Shown here piece after piece: positions 45,714 through 55,161 of a stretch of DNA of 64,000 bases. The stretch is taken from assembly GCF_001905825.1 (NCBI RefSeq), contig NZ_LIVV01000003.1:478956-542955 (forward strand), in the 5' to 3' direction. This stretch comes from Streptomyces sp. CB02009 (GTDB lineage: Bacteria > Actinomycetota > Actinomycetes > Streptomycetales > Streptomycetaceae). How positions within the stretch are numbered: the first letter of the stretch is position 1; each line of letters begins with the position of its first letter. Below the pieces are notes generated by a model. The model made no database searches, was not told where the DNA came from, and was given only the letters and a program-made list of their open reading frames with translations. A program made the translations under genes and the position numbers.

Positions 45714-45743
45714 GGCGGGAAACGGCCACGGCGTATTCCCGCC
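45714..45743. promoter_or_regulatory. Inverted repeat between regulator and subtilisin
   Basis: GGCGGGAA (45714-45721) and TTCCCGCC (45736-45743) are perfect inverted copies with centres 22 bp apart, two helical turns. The flanks extend partly. It lies 89 bp after the regulator's start codon, reading outward, and 115 bp before the protease ATG, so it fits an operator for a dimeric protein. Confidence 0.5.
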
Positions 45744-45858
45744 TCGCCCATCATCCCTGTACCGCCCTCACCTCTGCCAATGTGGCGCCACCGCAGCACC
45801 AACAGCCTCCGGAGACGGGTGCCTTGTGCCCTTTTTCCGGAATCAGATGGGGAGAGCG

Positions 45859-48800
45859 ATGCGTCCGATTTCGCGTACGGCCCTGGGGGCGGCGACCGCC
45901 GCCGTCCTGGCCGTCACCGCGGTCGCGCCGTCCGTGGCGAACGAGCCGCAGGACGACACGGCCGGCAAGCGACCGCTGGTGGGGAGCGAGGCCGCGGCCC
46001 GCGCCGGGGACCGTCCCGTCACGGTGACCCTGGTCACCGGGGACCGCGTCGTGGTCGCCCGCGACGCCGACGGCAACCCCTCCGCCACGGCCCTGCCGCG
46101 CGAGGACGGCACCGTCCCCCTGGTCCAGACCCGCCGCTCCGGCCAGGACCTGTACGTCTACCCCGAAGGCGCCACCGCCGCGCTCGCCGCGGGCCGCGTC
46201 GACCAGGAGCTCTTCAACGTCACCGGCCTCGTCCGGCAGGGCTACGACGACGCCGCCAGCACGACGCTGCCCCTCATCGCGGTCTACGGCTCCGACCTCG
46301 CCCGCTCCGTCCCCGCCGCCCCGCGCGGCGCCCGGCGCGGCCAGGTCCTCAGGACCGTCGACGGCGTCGCGCTCACGGCGGAGAAGAAGCAGGCCGCCAC
46401 GTTCTGGGCCGAGGTGAACACCCCCACGGCCCGCTCCGCCTCCGGAATCACGAAGCTCTGGCTCGACCGCAAGGTGCAGGCCACCCTGGAGCGCTCGACG
46501 AAGCAGGTCCACGCCCCCGAGGCCTGGGCCGCCGGCTACGACGGCACCGGCACCAAGGTCGCCGTCCTCGACACCGGCGCCGACGCCGAGCACCCCGACC
46601 TCAAGGGCCGGATCGCCGCCTCGGAGAACTTCACCGACTCCGACAGCACCGACGACCGCCAGGGCCACGGCACCCACACCCTCTCCACCGTCGGCGGCTC
46701 CGGCGCCGCGAGCGACGGCAGGAAGAAGGGCGTCGCGCCCGGCGCCGACCTCCTCAACGGCAAGGTCCTCAACGACTCCGGCTCCGGCGCCGCGTCCTGG
46801 ATCATCGCGGGCATGGAATGGGCCGTCGCCCAGGGCGCCGATGTCGTCTCCATGAGCCTCGGCAGCCCCGAACCCACCGACTGCACCGACCCGATGAGCC
46901 TCGCGGCCGAGGAACTCGCCCGTAACGAGGGCACGTTGTTCGTCGTCGCCGCCGGAAACTCCGGTCCCACCCTCAACACGGTCTCCTCGCCCGGCTGCGC
47001 GCCCAGCGTGCTCACCGTCGGCGCCACCGACCGCGACGACTCCACCGCGTACTTCTCCAGCCGCGGCCCGACGATCGTCAACCACACCCTCAAGCCCGAG
47101 ATAGCCGCCCCCGGCGTCGCCATCTCCGCCGCCGCGGCCGGCGGCCGCGGCGTGTACGCCTACCAGTCCATGTCCGGTACGTCGATGGCCACCCCGCACG
47201 TCGCGGGCGGCGCCGCCATCGTCAAGCAGCGCCACCCCGACTGGACCGCGCAGCAGGTCAAGGCCGCGCTCGTGGCCTCCGCCGAGAGCTCCGTCCCCGG
47301 CGACGTCCGCGAGGTCGGCGGCGGCCGCCTCGACGTCAAGGCCGCGATCGACCAGACGGTCCTCGGCTCGCCCGCCGTCCAGGGCGGCACCTACAACTGG
47401 CCGCAGGACAGGACCGACCGCACCACGGTCTCCGTCCCGTACACCAACACCTCCGGCGCCCCGGTCGCCCTGAACCTGGCCGTCGAGAAGGTCACCGGCA
47501 ACGACGGCTCCCGGGTCGGGAGTTCGGTCGCCCGCCTGGGCAGGCGCACCGTCACCGTCCCGGCCGGTGCCACCGTCCAGGTCCCGCTGGAGCTCGACCC
47601 CACGGCCCGCCTCGACCGCGCCCAGTACGGCGACGTCACCGGCCGCGTGGTCGCCACCGGCCGGGGCGGCATCCATGTCTCCACCCCGTTCTCGCTCTAC
47701 GTCGAGCCCGAAACGGTCACCCTGCGCGTCAAGTTGATCGACCGTCAGGGCAAGCCGGCCGCGGGAGCCTCGTCCCTCGACGTCATCGGCACCGATGTCG
47801 CCAGTGGCGAGCGCCGCTTCAACGACGGCGCCACCGACCAGGTCTACCGCGTGCGCCCCGGCAGCTACTTCCTCTCCTCCTTCGTCACCACCCCCGACGC
47901 GGGTGAGGGCGCCACGCTGAACGACTCGCTCAGCTACCTCGGCCGCCCGCAGGTCGAGGTCAAGAAGGACACCACCGTCGTCCTCGACGCCCGCAGGGCC
48001 CACAAGCTGTCGGTCGCGACCGACAAGGACTCCGAGGCCCGCGGCACCACCCTCGCGTTCGCCCGCTCGTGGGACGACTTCTGGCTGCACGCCGGCACCG
48101 CCGCCGGCGGGCGCACCATCCGCAGCTACTACGCCTCCGTCGAAGGCGCCGCCACCGAGGGCGACTTCGAGTTCGGCAGCTACTGGCGCACCGCCGCCCC
48201 GCTGATCTCCTCGCTCCGGACCACCGACGGCCTGACCCTGCACCCGGTCACCGCCTCGACCGGATCCGACAACCTCGACGGCACCGGCACCGCCGGTCTC
48301 GTGGACGCCGGCACCGGCACCCCCGAGGAGCTCCAGGCCGCCGGCGTCCAGGGCCGTATCGCCCTGGTCCGCTTCCCCGACACCTCCAACTCGGCCCTGA
48401 CCGTGGCCCGCAACGCCAAGGCCGCGGGCGCGGTCGCCGTCCTCGCCCACCGCACCGGCCCCGGCCGCTGGTACCCCTCGGGCGGCTTCGCCGGGGCCGG
48501 CTTCCCGGTCCTCGCCGTCGACTCCACCGAGGGCGCGGCCCTGCTCGGCAAGCTCGCCACCCGTGAGGTCGCCCTCTCCTGGAAGGCCACCGCCAAGAGC
48601 CCGTACCTCTACAACCTCGCCTTCCCCGAGAAGGGGTCGATCCGCGGCGACAGGAACTACCGGGTCCGGGACGCGCAGCTCGGCCGCACCGAGTCCACCT
48701 ACCGCGCCATGGGCCTCGCCAACGACTTCATCGACTTCGGCGGAGCCTCCCGCCCCGACGGCACCTCCGTCTCCTTCGGCGACCTCGCGACGGTCCCCGC

Positions 48801-49620
48801 CCCGGGCACCCGCACCGAGTACTACACCGCCGGTGACACCAGCTGGGACCGGATGCTGTCCTCCAGCTTCCCGTTCGGCGAGTACATGATCGGCACCCCG
48901 CACACGTACAAGGCCGGCGAGCGGCGCACCGAGCGGTGGTACGACGGGGTCGTCGCCCCCACCGCCCCGCGCGACAGCACCGGCAAGCCGGTCCTCGTCG
49001 CGGAGCGCCAGGGCGACTACATCGGCTTCTCCGCCGCGATCTGGGGCGACACCGCCCACCACGGCGAGGCCGGTTCCTTCGGGGACATCGGCAACCTCCG
49101 CCTCAGCCGCGACGGCGAGCTCATCGGCCAGAGCAGCTGGCCGTTCGGCGCCTTCCCGGTGCCCTCCGACGCGGGGACGTACACCCTCGAACAGAACGTC
49201 ACGAAGATCGGGAGCAGGGTGTGGGCCCGCTCGAACTCCGTCAATTCGGTATGGAAATTCACCTCCAAGCTTGACGAGAGCGTCTATTCTCAAGGCATCC
49301 CGATTCTCTTCCCCCGGTACGACCTTCCGGAGGACGGACTCAAGACCCTTGCCGCGACCGACGGCCAGCACATCGGCCTCACCGCGACGGGTCACGCGGG
49401 CTACACTCCCGCGGCGCTCACCTCGGCCAAGCTCTCGTACTCCTACGACGGAGGCGAGACCTGGACCGAAGCGCAGGTCTCTCAGCAGGGCGGCCACTGG
49501 ACCGCGACCGTGAACCACACGGGCGCGACCGGCCGGCAGGTCACCCTGAAGACCGAACTGACGGACGCCAACGGCAACTCCGTCACCCAGACCGTGGTCC
49601 GCGCCTACGACGTGCGCTGA
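45859..49620 (+). CDS. Secreted S8 subtilisin-family serine peptidase (1253 aa)
   Basis: ATG 45859 follows GGGGAGAG by 2-4 nt; an in-frame ATG at 45847 contains that ribosome binding site and is less likely. A signal peptide (1-27) and propeptide precede the catalytic domain with D238 (VAVLDTGAD), H270 (GHGTHTLST), N367 (AAGNSG) and S442 (SGTSMATPHVAG). From about residue 825 there is a PA-like domain (GLVDAGTGTPEELQAAGVQGRIALV). The C-terminal 700 residues are beta-rich and unassigned. It is an extracellular protease, probably with autocatalytic propeptide removal. It is divergent from the TrmB-LuxR regulator. Confidence 0.92.
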   Translation: MRPISRTALGAATAAVLAVTAVAPSVANEPQDDTAGKRPLVGSEAAARAGDRPVTVTLVTGDRVVVARDADGNPSATALPREDGTVPLVQTRRSGQDLYVYPEGATAALAAGRVDQELFNVTGLVRQGYDDAASTTLPLIAVYGSDLARSVPAAPRGARRGQVLRTVDGVALTAEKKQAATFWAEVNTPTARSASGITKLWLDRKVQATLERSTKQVHAPEAWAAGYDGTGTKVAVLDTGADAEHPDLKGRIAASENFTDSDSTDDRQGHGTHTLSTVGGSGAASDGRKKGVAPGADLLNGKVLNDSGSGAASWIIAGMEWAVAQGADVVSMSLGSPEPTDCTDPMSLAAEELARNEGTLFVVAAGNSGPTLNTVSSPGCAPSVLTVGATDRDDSTAYFSSRGPTIVNHTLKPEIAAPGVAISAAAAGGRGVYAYQSMSGTSMATPHVAGGAAIVKQRHPDWTAQQVKAALVASAESSVPGDVREVGGGRLDVKAAIDQTVLGSPAVQGGTYNWPQDRTDRTTVSVPYTNTSGAPVALNLAVEKVTGNDGSRVGSSVARLGRRTVTVPAGATVQVPLELDPTARLDRAQYGDVTGRVVATGRGGIHVSTPFSLYVEPETVTLRVKLIDRQGKPAAGASSLDVIGTDVASGERRFNDGATDQVYRVRPGSYFLSSFVTTPDAGEGATLNDSLSYLGRPQVEVKKDTTVVLDARRAHKLSVATDKDSEARGTTLAFARSWDDFWLHAGTAAGGRTIRSYYASVEGAATEGDFEFGSYWRTAAPLISSLRTTDGLTLHPVTASTGSDNLDGTGTAGLVDAGTGTPEELQAAGVQGRIALVRFPDTSNSALTVARNAKAAGAVAVLAHRTGPGRWYPSGGFAGAGFPVLAVDSTEGAALLGKLATREVALSWKATAKSPYLYNLAFPEKGSIRGDRNYRVRDAQLGRTESTYRAMGLANDFIDFGGASRPDGTSVSFGDLATVPAPGTRTEYYTAGDTSWDRMLSSSFPFGEYMIGTPHTYKAGERRTERWYDGVVAPTAPRDSTGKPVLVAERQGDYIGFSAAIWGDTAHHGEAGSFGDIGNLRLSRDGELIGQSSWPFGAFPVPSDAGTYTLEQNVTKIGSRVWARSNSVNSVWKFTSKLDESVYSQGIPILFPRYDLPEDGLKTLAATDGQHIGLTATGHAGYTPAALTSAKLSYSYDGGETWTEAQVSQQGGHWTATVNHTGATGRQVTLKTELTDANGNSVTQTVVRAYDVR

Positions 49621-49627
49621 TCACGCC

Positions 49628-49675
49628 GGTCCGCCGGGCGTCCTTCCCGTGGGGGGTGGGGTCGCCCGGCGGACC
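49628..49675. terminator. Hairpin terminator after the subtilisin gene
   Basis: A 13-bp perfect stem (GGTCCGCCGGGCG, 49628-49640, with 49663-49675) and a 22-nt loop start 8 bp after the protease stop. Confidence 0.7.
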
Positions 49676-49743
49676 ACCCTTTCACCGCAACGGTTTTCCG
49701 GATGTCCCGTTTTCGGGCGCCCCCCGCGGTGGACAATAAGGGC

Positions 49744-51369
49744 ATGACTCAGCAGGGGGACGACAACTGGTGGGACAAGCTGTACGACGAGTCGGCGCCG
49801 GACACGGCCCCGACGGCGTCGGGTGACACCCTCGACGACCACTTCACCACGGCGACCCGCGCCACCACGGGCCCGCCGGGTGCGCCTCCGGGCCCGGCGC
49901 CCGACCCGTGGGCCACGGCGGCCGTCCCGGTGCCGCCGCCGAAGGCCGCCGCGCCACCGAGCCCGCCCGCCGCACCACCCACGCCACCCGCCCCGCCCGC
50001 GCCGCCGGTGGCCGCCTCTCCGCCGGTGGCCCCGCCGCCGCCTCCGCCGCCCGGCCCCGCCGTACCCCTCGTGCCCGGACGGGCGCCCTGGGAGGCACGG
50101 CAGGAGGGCCCGCAGACCTTTCCCGCCCCGCCTCCGCCGCCTCCACCGGCCCCGCCCGTCGAGACACCCCCCGTCCGGGCGCAGACGCCCGGAAGCCCGG
50201 ACGACCCCGAGGGGACCGGGACCGAGACCGGGTTCAGGACCGGGTCCGATCCCGAGTCCGGCTCCGCCTCCGGCTCGGGATCTGCCGGCGAGGCCCCGAC
50301 CGACGGGCCCGACTCCCGCTCCGACTCACCATCCGACTCCGGCTCCGGCCTCACCGTCGAGGTCTCCGTGCCCCGGCCCCGCACCGGACACGTCGGGAGC
50401 CGGCCGCCCACCTACGAGCCCGAGCCGACCGCGCTGCCCGTCGCCCGGCCCGGAGAACTCGGCGAGCTGGTGTCCGACACCGTGCTCGACGGAGCCCGGT
50501 ACGGCACCTGCACCCTGCGGGCCGCCTCCGTACGGGGCGACTCCGCCCGCTACCGGGGCGAACCCCGCCGCGACGCCCTCCTCACCGCCCGCTTCGGCCA
50601 CGACGAGACCGCGCTCGTCCTCGTCGCCGTCGCCGCCGGCTCCCGCGCCGCCGAGGACGCCCATCTCGCCGCCGCCGACGCCTGCCGGTGGATCGCCGAG
50701 GCCGTCTGCCGCAGCCACGCCCGGCTCTCCGAGGACATCAGGTCCGGCCGCCGCGGCGACCTCAAGTCGGGACTGCACCGGCTCACCGACCGTACCTACG
50801 GCAAGCTCCGCACCCGCGCCGCCGAGCGCGGCCTCGCCCCCGACGAGTACACCGCGACCCTCCGCTGCCTGCTCGTCCCCGCCGACCCCGACTGCCGCAC
50901 CCGGGTCTTCTTCGGCATCGGCGGCGGCGGTCTCTTCCGGCTCCGCGACGGCGCCTGGCAGGACATCGAACCGCTGCTGCCCGAGCCGGCCGCCGTCACC
51001 GGCGCCCCCGTCGTGGGCTTCGGCTCGCCGCCCCCGCAGGGCGTCGCCGCCGAGACCGAGGAGGGCGACCGGCTCACCATGGACCTCGGCATCACGACCG
51101 CGCCGGGACCGCTCGTCGAGGAACCCGTGCCGCCGCCCGCCGAGCCGTTCCGCTTCCGCGCGTCCGTCGCCCGCCCCGGCGACACCCTGCTCCTCGCCTC
51201 GCCCGGCCTCGCGGAGCCGATGCGCGGAGAGCCCGCCCTCGCCCGCGAGCTCGCCGCCCGCTGGGCCGACGCCGAGGCGCCCGGCCTGGCCGCGTTCCTC
51301 GCCGACACCCAGCTGAGGGTGACCGGATACGCCGACGACCGCACGGGGGTGGGCGTCTGGGAGGCGTAG
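49744..51369 (+). CDS. Protein with PP2C-like phosphatase domain and Pro-rich region
   Basis: The 541-aa protein starts MTQQGDDNWWDKLYDESAPD, then has about 200 residues of Pro/Ala- and Asp/Ser/Gly-rich low-complexity sequence. From about residue 255 a PP2C-type domain follows: YGTCTLRAASVRGDSARYRGEPRRDALLTARFG, LVAVAAGSRAAEDAHLAAADACRWIAEAV and the late GDTLLLASPGLAEPM. The metal-binding Asp motifs of active PP2C enzymes (GxxRxxNEDA, DGMGG) are degenerate, so phosphatase activity is uncertain. A GACAAT hexamer is six bases before the ATG. The TAG stop lies inside the left arm of an inverted-repeat element. Confidence 0.8.
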   Translation: MTQQGDDNWWDKLYDESAPDTAPTASGDTLDDHFTTATRATTGPPGAPPGPAPDPWATAAVPVPPPKAAAPPSPPAAPPTPPAPPAPPVAASPPVAPPPPPPPGPAVPLVPGRAPWEARQEGPQTFPAPPPPPPPAPPVETPPVRAQTPGSPDDPEGTGTETGFRTGSDPESGSASGSGSAGEAPTDGPDSRSDSPSDSGSGLTVEVSVPRPRTGHVGSRPPTYEPEPTALPVARPGELGELVSDTVLDGARYGTCTLRAASVRGDSARYRGEPRRDALLTARFGHDETALVLVAVAAGSRAAEDAHLAAADACRWIAEAVCRSHARLSEDIRSGRRGDLKSGLHRLTDRTYGKLRTRAAERGLAPDEYTATLRCLLVPADPDCRTRVFFGIGGGGLFRLRDGAWQDIEPLLPEPAAVTGAPVVGFGSPPPQGVAAETEEGDRLTMDLGITTAPGPLVEEPVPPPAEPFRFRASVARPGDTLLLASPGLAEPMRGEPALARELAARWADAEAPGLAAFLADTQLRVTGYADDRTGVGVWEA

Positions 51370-51532
51370 GCCGTCTCTTTCGGATCTTGCCTGACCCGTG
51401 CCGCCCGGCACCGCACCTCGCCGCGTTGTCGAGGCACCCGAGTACGTCCAGTACGCGGGAGCCTCTCCGCCTTGCGATGTACGGCGCCGGACGACACGGG
51501 CTTGACCGGCAAGATCCGAAAGAGACGGCCTA
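51367..51532. mobile_element. 166-bp MITE-like inverted-repeat element
   Basis: A perfect 25-bp inverted repeat (51367-51391 with 51508-51532; the outer end begins TAGGCCGTCTCTTTCGG) flanks a 116-bp core. A second inner arm, CCCGTG with CACGGG, extends the structure. The outermost bases are TA on both ends, as a TA target duplication would give. The core has no ORF and contains small stem-loops. The size and layout fit a miniature inverted-repeat element of IS630/IS5 type, or a very long terminator. The left arm supplies the stop codon of the PP2C-like gene. Confidence 0.65.
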
Positions 51533-51574
51533 GTCCACCGGGCGCAACCCGCCGGACCATGGGTTGATGGAGCC

Positions 51575-53317
51575 ATGGCCAAACAGAACGTGGCGGAGCA
51601 GTTCGTCGACATCCTCGTCCGCGCGGGCGTCCGGCGCCTGTACGGCGTCGTCGGCGACAGCCTGAACCCGGTCGTCGACGCGATCCGCCGTACCCCCTCG
51701 CTCGACTGGATCCAGGTACGGCACGAGGAGACCGCGGCCTTCGCCGCCGGCGCCGAGGCCCAGATCACCGGGGGCCTCGCCGCCTGCGCCGGTTCCTGCG
51801 GCCCGGGGAACCTGCACCTGATCAACGGCCTGTACGACGCCCACCGCTCGATGGCCCCGGTCCTGGCGCTCGCCTCGCACATCCCGTCGAGCGAGATCGG
51901 TTTGGGCTACTTCCAGGAGACCCACCCCGACCAGCTGTTCCGCGAGTGCAGCCACTACAGCGAGCTCATCTCCAACCCGAAGCAGATGCCCCGGCTGCTC
52001 CACACCGCGATCCAGCACGCCGTCGGCCGCGGCGGCGTCAGCGTCGTCACGCTGCCCGGTGACATCGCCTCCCAGCCCGCCCCGGAGAAGGCGGTGGAGA
52101 CCGCGCTCGTCACCTCCCGGCCGACCGTCCGCCCCGGGGACGCCGAGATCGACGCCCTGGTCCGGATGATCGACGAGGCCGACCGCGTGACGCTCTTCTG
52201 CGGCAGCGGCACGGCCGGCGCGCACGCCGAGGTGATGCAGTTCGCCGAGCGGATCAAGTCGCCCGTCGGCCACGCCCTGCGGGGCAAGGAGTGGATCCAG
52301 TACGACAACCCGTACGACGTCGGCATGAGCGGACTGCTCGGCTACGGCGCCGCGTACGAGGCCACCCACGCGTGCGATCTGCTGATCCTGCTCGGCACCG
52401 ACTTCCCGTACAACGCCTTCCTGCCCGACGACGTCAGAATCGTCCAGGTGGACGTCAGGCCCGAGCACCTCGGCCGCCGCTCCCGGCTCGACCTGGCCGT
52501 CTGGGGCGACGTCCGGGAGACCCTGCGCTGTGTGACCCCCCGGGTCCGGGCGAAGACCGACCGGCGCTTCCTCGACAAGATGCTCAAGAAGCACGCCGAC
52601 GCGCTCGAAGGCGTGATCAAGGCCTACACCCGCAAGGTCGAGAAGCACGTCCCGATCCACCCCGAGTACGCGGCCTCCCTGATCGACGAACTCGCCGACG
52701 CCGACGCCGTGTTCACGGTGGACACCGGGATGTGCAACGTCTGGGCGGCCCGCTACCTCAGCCCCAACGGACGGCGCAGGATCATCGGATCGTTCAGCCA
52801 CGGATCGATGGCGAACGCGCTGCCGCAGGCCATCGGCGCCCAGTTCGCCGACCGGAACCGGCAGGTCGTCACGCTCTCCGGCGACGGCGGATTCTCCATG
52901 CTGATGGGCGACTTCCTCACCCTCGTGCAGTACGACCTGCCGGTGAAGGTGATCGTCTTCAACAACTCCTCGCTCGGCATGGTCGAGCTGGAGATGCTGG
53001 TCTCCGGGCTCCCCTCGTACGGGACGACGAACAAGAACCCGGACTTCGCGGCCATCGCCCGTGCCGCCGGGGCCTACGGCGTACGGGTCGAGAAGCCCCG
53101 GCATCTGGCGAGCGCCCTCAAGGAGGCCTTCAAGCACAAGGGCCCGGCGCTGGTGGACGTCGTCACCGACCCCAACGCCCTCTCCATCCCCCCGAAGATC
53201 AGCGCGGACATGGTGACCGGCTTCGCCCTCTCCGCCAGCAAGATCGTCCTCGACGGGGGCGTGGGCCGGATGGTCCAGATGGCCCGCTCCAACCTGCGCA
53301 ACGTGCCCCGACCCTGA
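51575..53317 (+). CDS. poxB: Thiamine-diphosphate pyruvate dehydrogenase/oxidase (PoxB type)
   Basis: The 580-aa protein has the three ThDP-enzyme domains. The N-terminal domain has the catalytic Glu in VRHEETAAF (E51/E52), the middle FAD-like domain follows, and the C-terminal domain has the ThDP motif SGDGGFSMLMGDFLTLVQYDLPVKVIVFNN. The sequence matches E. coli PoxB, which oxidises pyruvate to acetate and CO2 and passes electrons to quinone; a C-terminal lipid-binding helix is less clear here. The ATG start at 51575 is preceded by a weak GGAG at short spacing. The gene directly follows the MITE-like element. Confidence 0.92.
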   Translation: MAKQNVAEQFVDILVRAGVRRLYGVVGDSLNPVVDAIRRTPSLDWIQVRHEETAAFAAGAEAQITGGLAACAGSCGPGNLHLINGLYDAHRSMAPVLALASHIPSSEIGLGYFQETHPDQLFRECSHYSELISNPKQMPRLLHTAIQHAVGRGGVSVVTLPGDIASQPAPEKAVETALVTSRPTVRPGDAEIDALVRMIDEADRVTLFCGSGTAGAHAEVMQFAERIKSPVGHALRGKEWIQYDNPYDVGMSGLLGYGAAYEATHACDLLILLGTDFPYNAFLPDDVRIVQVDVRPEHLGRRSRLDLAVWGDVRETLRCVTPRVRAKTDRRFLDKMLKKHADALEGVIKAYTRKVEKHVPIHPEYAASLIDELADADAVFTVDTGMCNVWAARYLSPNGRRRIIGSFSHGSMANALPQAIGAQFADRNRQVVTLSGDGGFSMLMGDFLTLVQYDLPVKVIVFNNSSLGMVELEMLVSGLPSYGTTNKNPDFAAIARAAGAYGVRVEKPRHLASALKEAFKHKGPALVDVVTDPNALSIPPKISADMVTGFALSASKIVLDGGVGRMVQMARSNLRNVPRP

Positions 53318-53387
53318 GGGAATGCGGGCGTTTCGGCGGGGCATGCATCCCCGTGAGCCTGTTCGACGCGATCTGTGGGTGGGGGAT

Positions 53388-53792
53388 ATGGCCGGGGAGG
53401 CACGACAGCCGACTCAACTGCTCAGAAAGGTGGGATGCGCGGATCTCACCGCAGTGCCGGAAGTACGGCACGCCCTGCGTGAACTGCTGCGGAAATGGGG
53501 CGGGCCGGGCGCGTCCGACGTCGCGGAACTCCTCACCAGCGAGCTGGTGACCAACGCCCTGATCCACACCGAGCACGGAGCCGTCGTGACGGCGACGGTC
53601 GTGCCCGAGCAGCTGAGGGTCGAGGTCCGCGACTTCGTCCCCGGTATCGCGCCACCGCCCGTACCGCCCGCCGACGACGGTACGCACGGCAGGGGACTGA
53701 TCCTCGTCGAGGCCCTCGCCGACTCCTGGGGAGTCGAGAACCACGGGGTGGGCAAGGTGGTGTGGTTCGAACTGAACGGCGGGGCCGCCTGA
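53388..53792 (+). CDS. Anti-sigma-factor-type ATP-binding protein (RsbW-like)
   Basis: The 134-aa protein is a single HATPase domain of the GHKL type: the N box ELLTSELVTNALIHTEHG, the variable lid, and GTHGRGLILVEALADSWGV. Streptomyces encodes dozens of such RsbW/SpoIIAB-like proteins; partners are anti-anti-sigma factors. ATG 53388 follows GGGGG at two bases; an in-frame ATG at 53322 is upstream but not supported. It ends at a strong bidirectional hairpin. Confidence 0.87.
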   Translation: MAGEARQPTQLLRKVGCADLTAVPEVRHALRELLRKWGGPGASDVAELLTSELVTNALIHTEHGAVVTATVVPEQLRVEVRDFVPGIAPPPVPPADDGTHGRGLILVEALADSWGVENHGVGKVVWFELNGGAA

Positions 53793-53809
53793 GAGGCGGC
53801 CCCGCCGTT
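53775..53809. terminator. Bidirectional hairpin between convergent genes
   Basis: A perfect 16-bp stem (53775-53790 with 53794-53809) and 3-nt loop GAG overlap the stop codon of the anti-sigma-type gene and precede the end of the DUF2637 gene. Confidence 0.85.
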
Positions 53810-53832
53810 CTGCGGTGGACGGAACGGTCCGT

Positions 53833-54957
53833 TCAGCCGAACTGCTGCTCCAGGTCCTTGAGCTTGCGCTCCAGGGAGTCGAGACGGGGCAGCGTCTGGG
53901 TGTCGTCCTCCGCGGTGAGGTCCACCGTCCGGGAGTCGCCCGGGTGGAGCTCACGTCCTCCGACGGCTTGGAGGGAGGGCCGGGGTCGAAGCGGCAGTTG
54001 TCCCGGATCCGCTATGGCCGGTTCCGCGACGGCGGCCTGCACGGACGCCGACGCGGAACCGGAACCCGAGCTGCCGCCGGACCCCGCACCCGGACCCGTA
54101 CCCGCGCCCGAGGGGGCGTTGAGCGCCGCCATCTCCACCTGGCGGCCGCCACCCCGGCCGAGCCCGAAGGCGCGGTGCTGGCGGTTGATCGCCTTCAGCC
54201 GTGCCCGGTCGAGCTTCACCTGGTCGCGCCGGCGGATCCGGTTCTGCTCCTTCTCCCGCCGGTCCTCTCGCACCTCGTCGACGGCCTCGTCCAGGGTCCG
54301 CACGCCCTCCAGCAGCATCAGCGACCAGGCGGCGAACGTCTCCCGCGGCGCCCTCATCCACCGCACGATCCGGATCTGCGGCAGCGGGCGGGGCACCAGG
54401 CCCTGCTCGCGCAGCGCGGCCCTGCGGGTCTGCTTGAGCGCCCGGTCGAAGAGGACCGCCGCCGAGAGGGACATGCCCGCGAAGAACTGCGGCGCGCCGT
54501 CGTGGCCCAGGCCGCGCGGAGCGTGCACCCAGTTGAACCAGGCCGCCGCGCCCGCGAACAGCCAGACGAGCAGCCGCGAGCCGAGGGCCGCGTCGCCGTG
54601 GCTGGCCTCGCGGACCGCGAGCACCGAGCAGAACATGGCGGCGCCGTCGAGGCCGAAGGGAACGAGGTACTCCCAGCCGCCGGTGAGGTTGAGGTTCTGC
54701 CGGCCGAAGCCGACGAGCCCGTGGAAGGACAGGGCCGCGGCGACCGCGGCACAGCAGAAGAGGAGGACGTAGGAAGCGGTGCCGTACACGGCCTCCTTGC
54801 GTCTGCGGCGCTCCTCGCTGCGTTCCCAGGAGTCCTCGGCCGCGGCCTGGTCACCGGCGCGCTTCCCGCGCGCGAGCACCGCCACCGCCGTCAGGACTCC
54901 GGCCACCATGACGCCGCCCGGAAGCAGCCAGTCCAGCGATATGTCGGTCAGTCTCAT
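53833..54957 (-). CDS. DUF2637 four-helix membrane protein
   Basis: The 374-aa protein has an N-terminal hydrophobic segment and three more at about 60-160, with GGWEYLVPFGLDGAAMFCSVLAVREASHGDAA and WLFAGAAAWFNWVHAP, which are typical of DUF2637. The cytoplasmic C-terminal half contains REDRREKEQNRIRRRDQVKLDRARLKAINRQH (coiled-coil-like), a Gly/Ser-rich linker and a short coiled coil at the end (LDSLERKLKDLEQQFG). DUF2637 proteins occur in Streptomyces plasmids and chromosomes, some linked to sporulation. ATG 54957 is used. It is convergent with the anti-sigma-type gene. Confidence 0.87.
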   Translation of the reverse strand: MRLTDISLDWLLPGGVMVAGVLTAVAVLARGKRAGDQAAAEDSWERSEERRRRKEAVYGTASYVLLFCCAAVAAALSFHGLVGFGRQNLNLTGGWEYLVPFGLDGAAMFCSVLAVREASHGDAALGSRLLVWLFAGAAAWFNWVHAPRGLGHDGAPQFFAGMSLSAAVLFDRALKQTRRAALREQGLVPRPLPQIRIVRWMRAPRETFAAWSLMLLEGVRTLDEAVDEVREDRREKEQNRIRRRDQVKLDRARLKAINRQHRAFGLGRGGGRQVEMAALNAPSGAGTGPGAGSGGSSGSGSASASVQAAVAEPAIADPGQLPLRPRPSLQAVGGRELHPGDSRTVDLTAEDDTQTLPRLDSLERKLKDLEQQFG

Positions 54958-55122
54958 GCGGTGTCCCTTGCATCGCAGTAGGGCGTTTGGCGGCCCATAC
55001 TGGCCGACCCCGTGGGGTGCTCAAGGGGTTTCCGGGCAAGAGCACGCCATCGGGGCGCCACGACCTACGAATAGGTGCGATCTGGTCGAACGTCCATGCA
55101 AGGAAAGGGAGTTGAGTTCGAT

Positions 55123-55148
55123 TTACGCCACCCGTCCGGGTGGCGTAA
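55123..55148. terminator. Hairpin after the FhuF-like gene
   Basis: An 11-bp perfect stem, TTACGCCACCC with GGGTGGCGTAA, and 4-nt loop lie 14 bp past the stop of the FhuF-like gene on the minus strand. Confidence 0.7.
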
Positions 55149-55161
55149 TCGCGGGGGAGCC

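Noticed and set aside
51392..51507. A gene inside the MITE-like core
   Set aside because: No start with a ribosome binding site and no frame of useful length.
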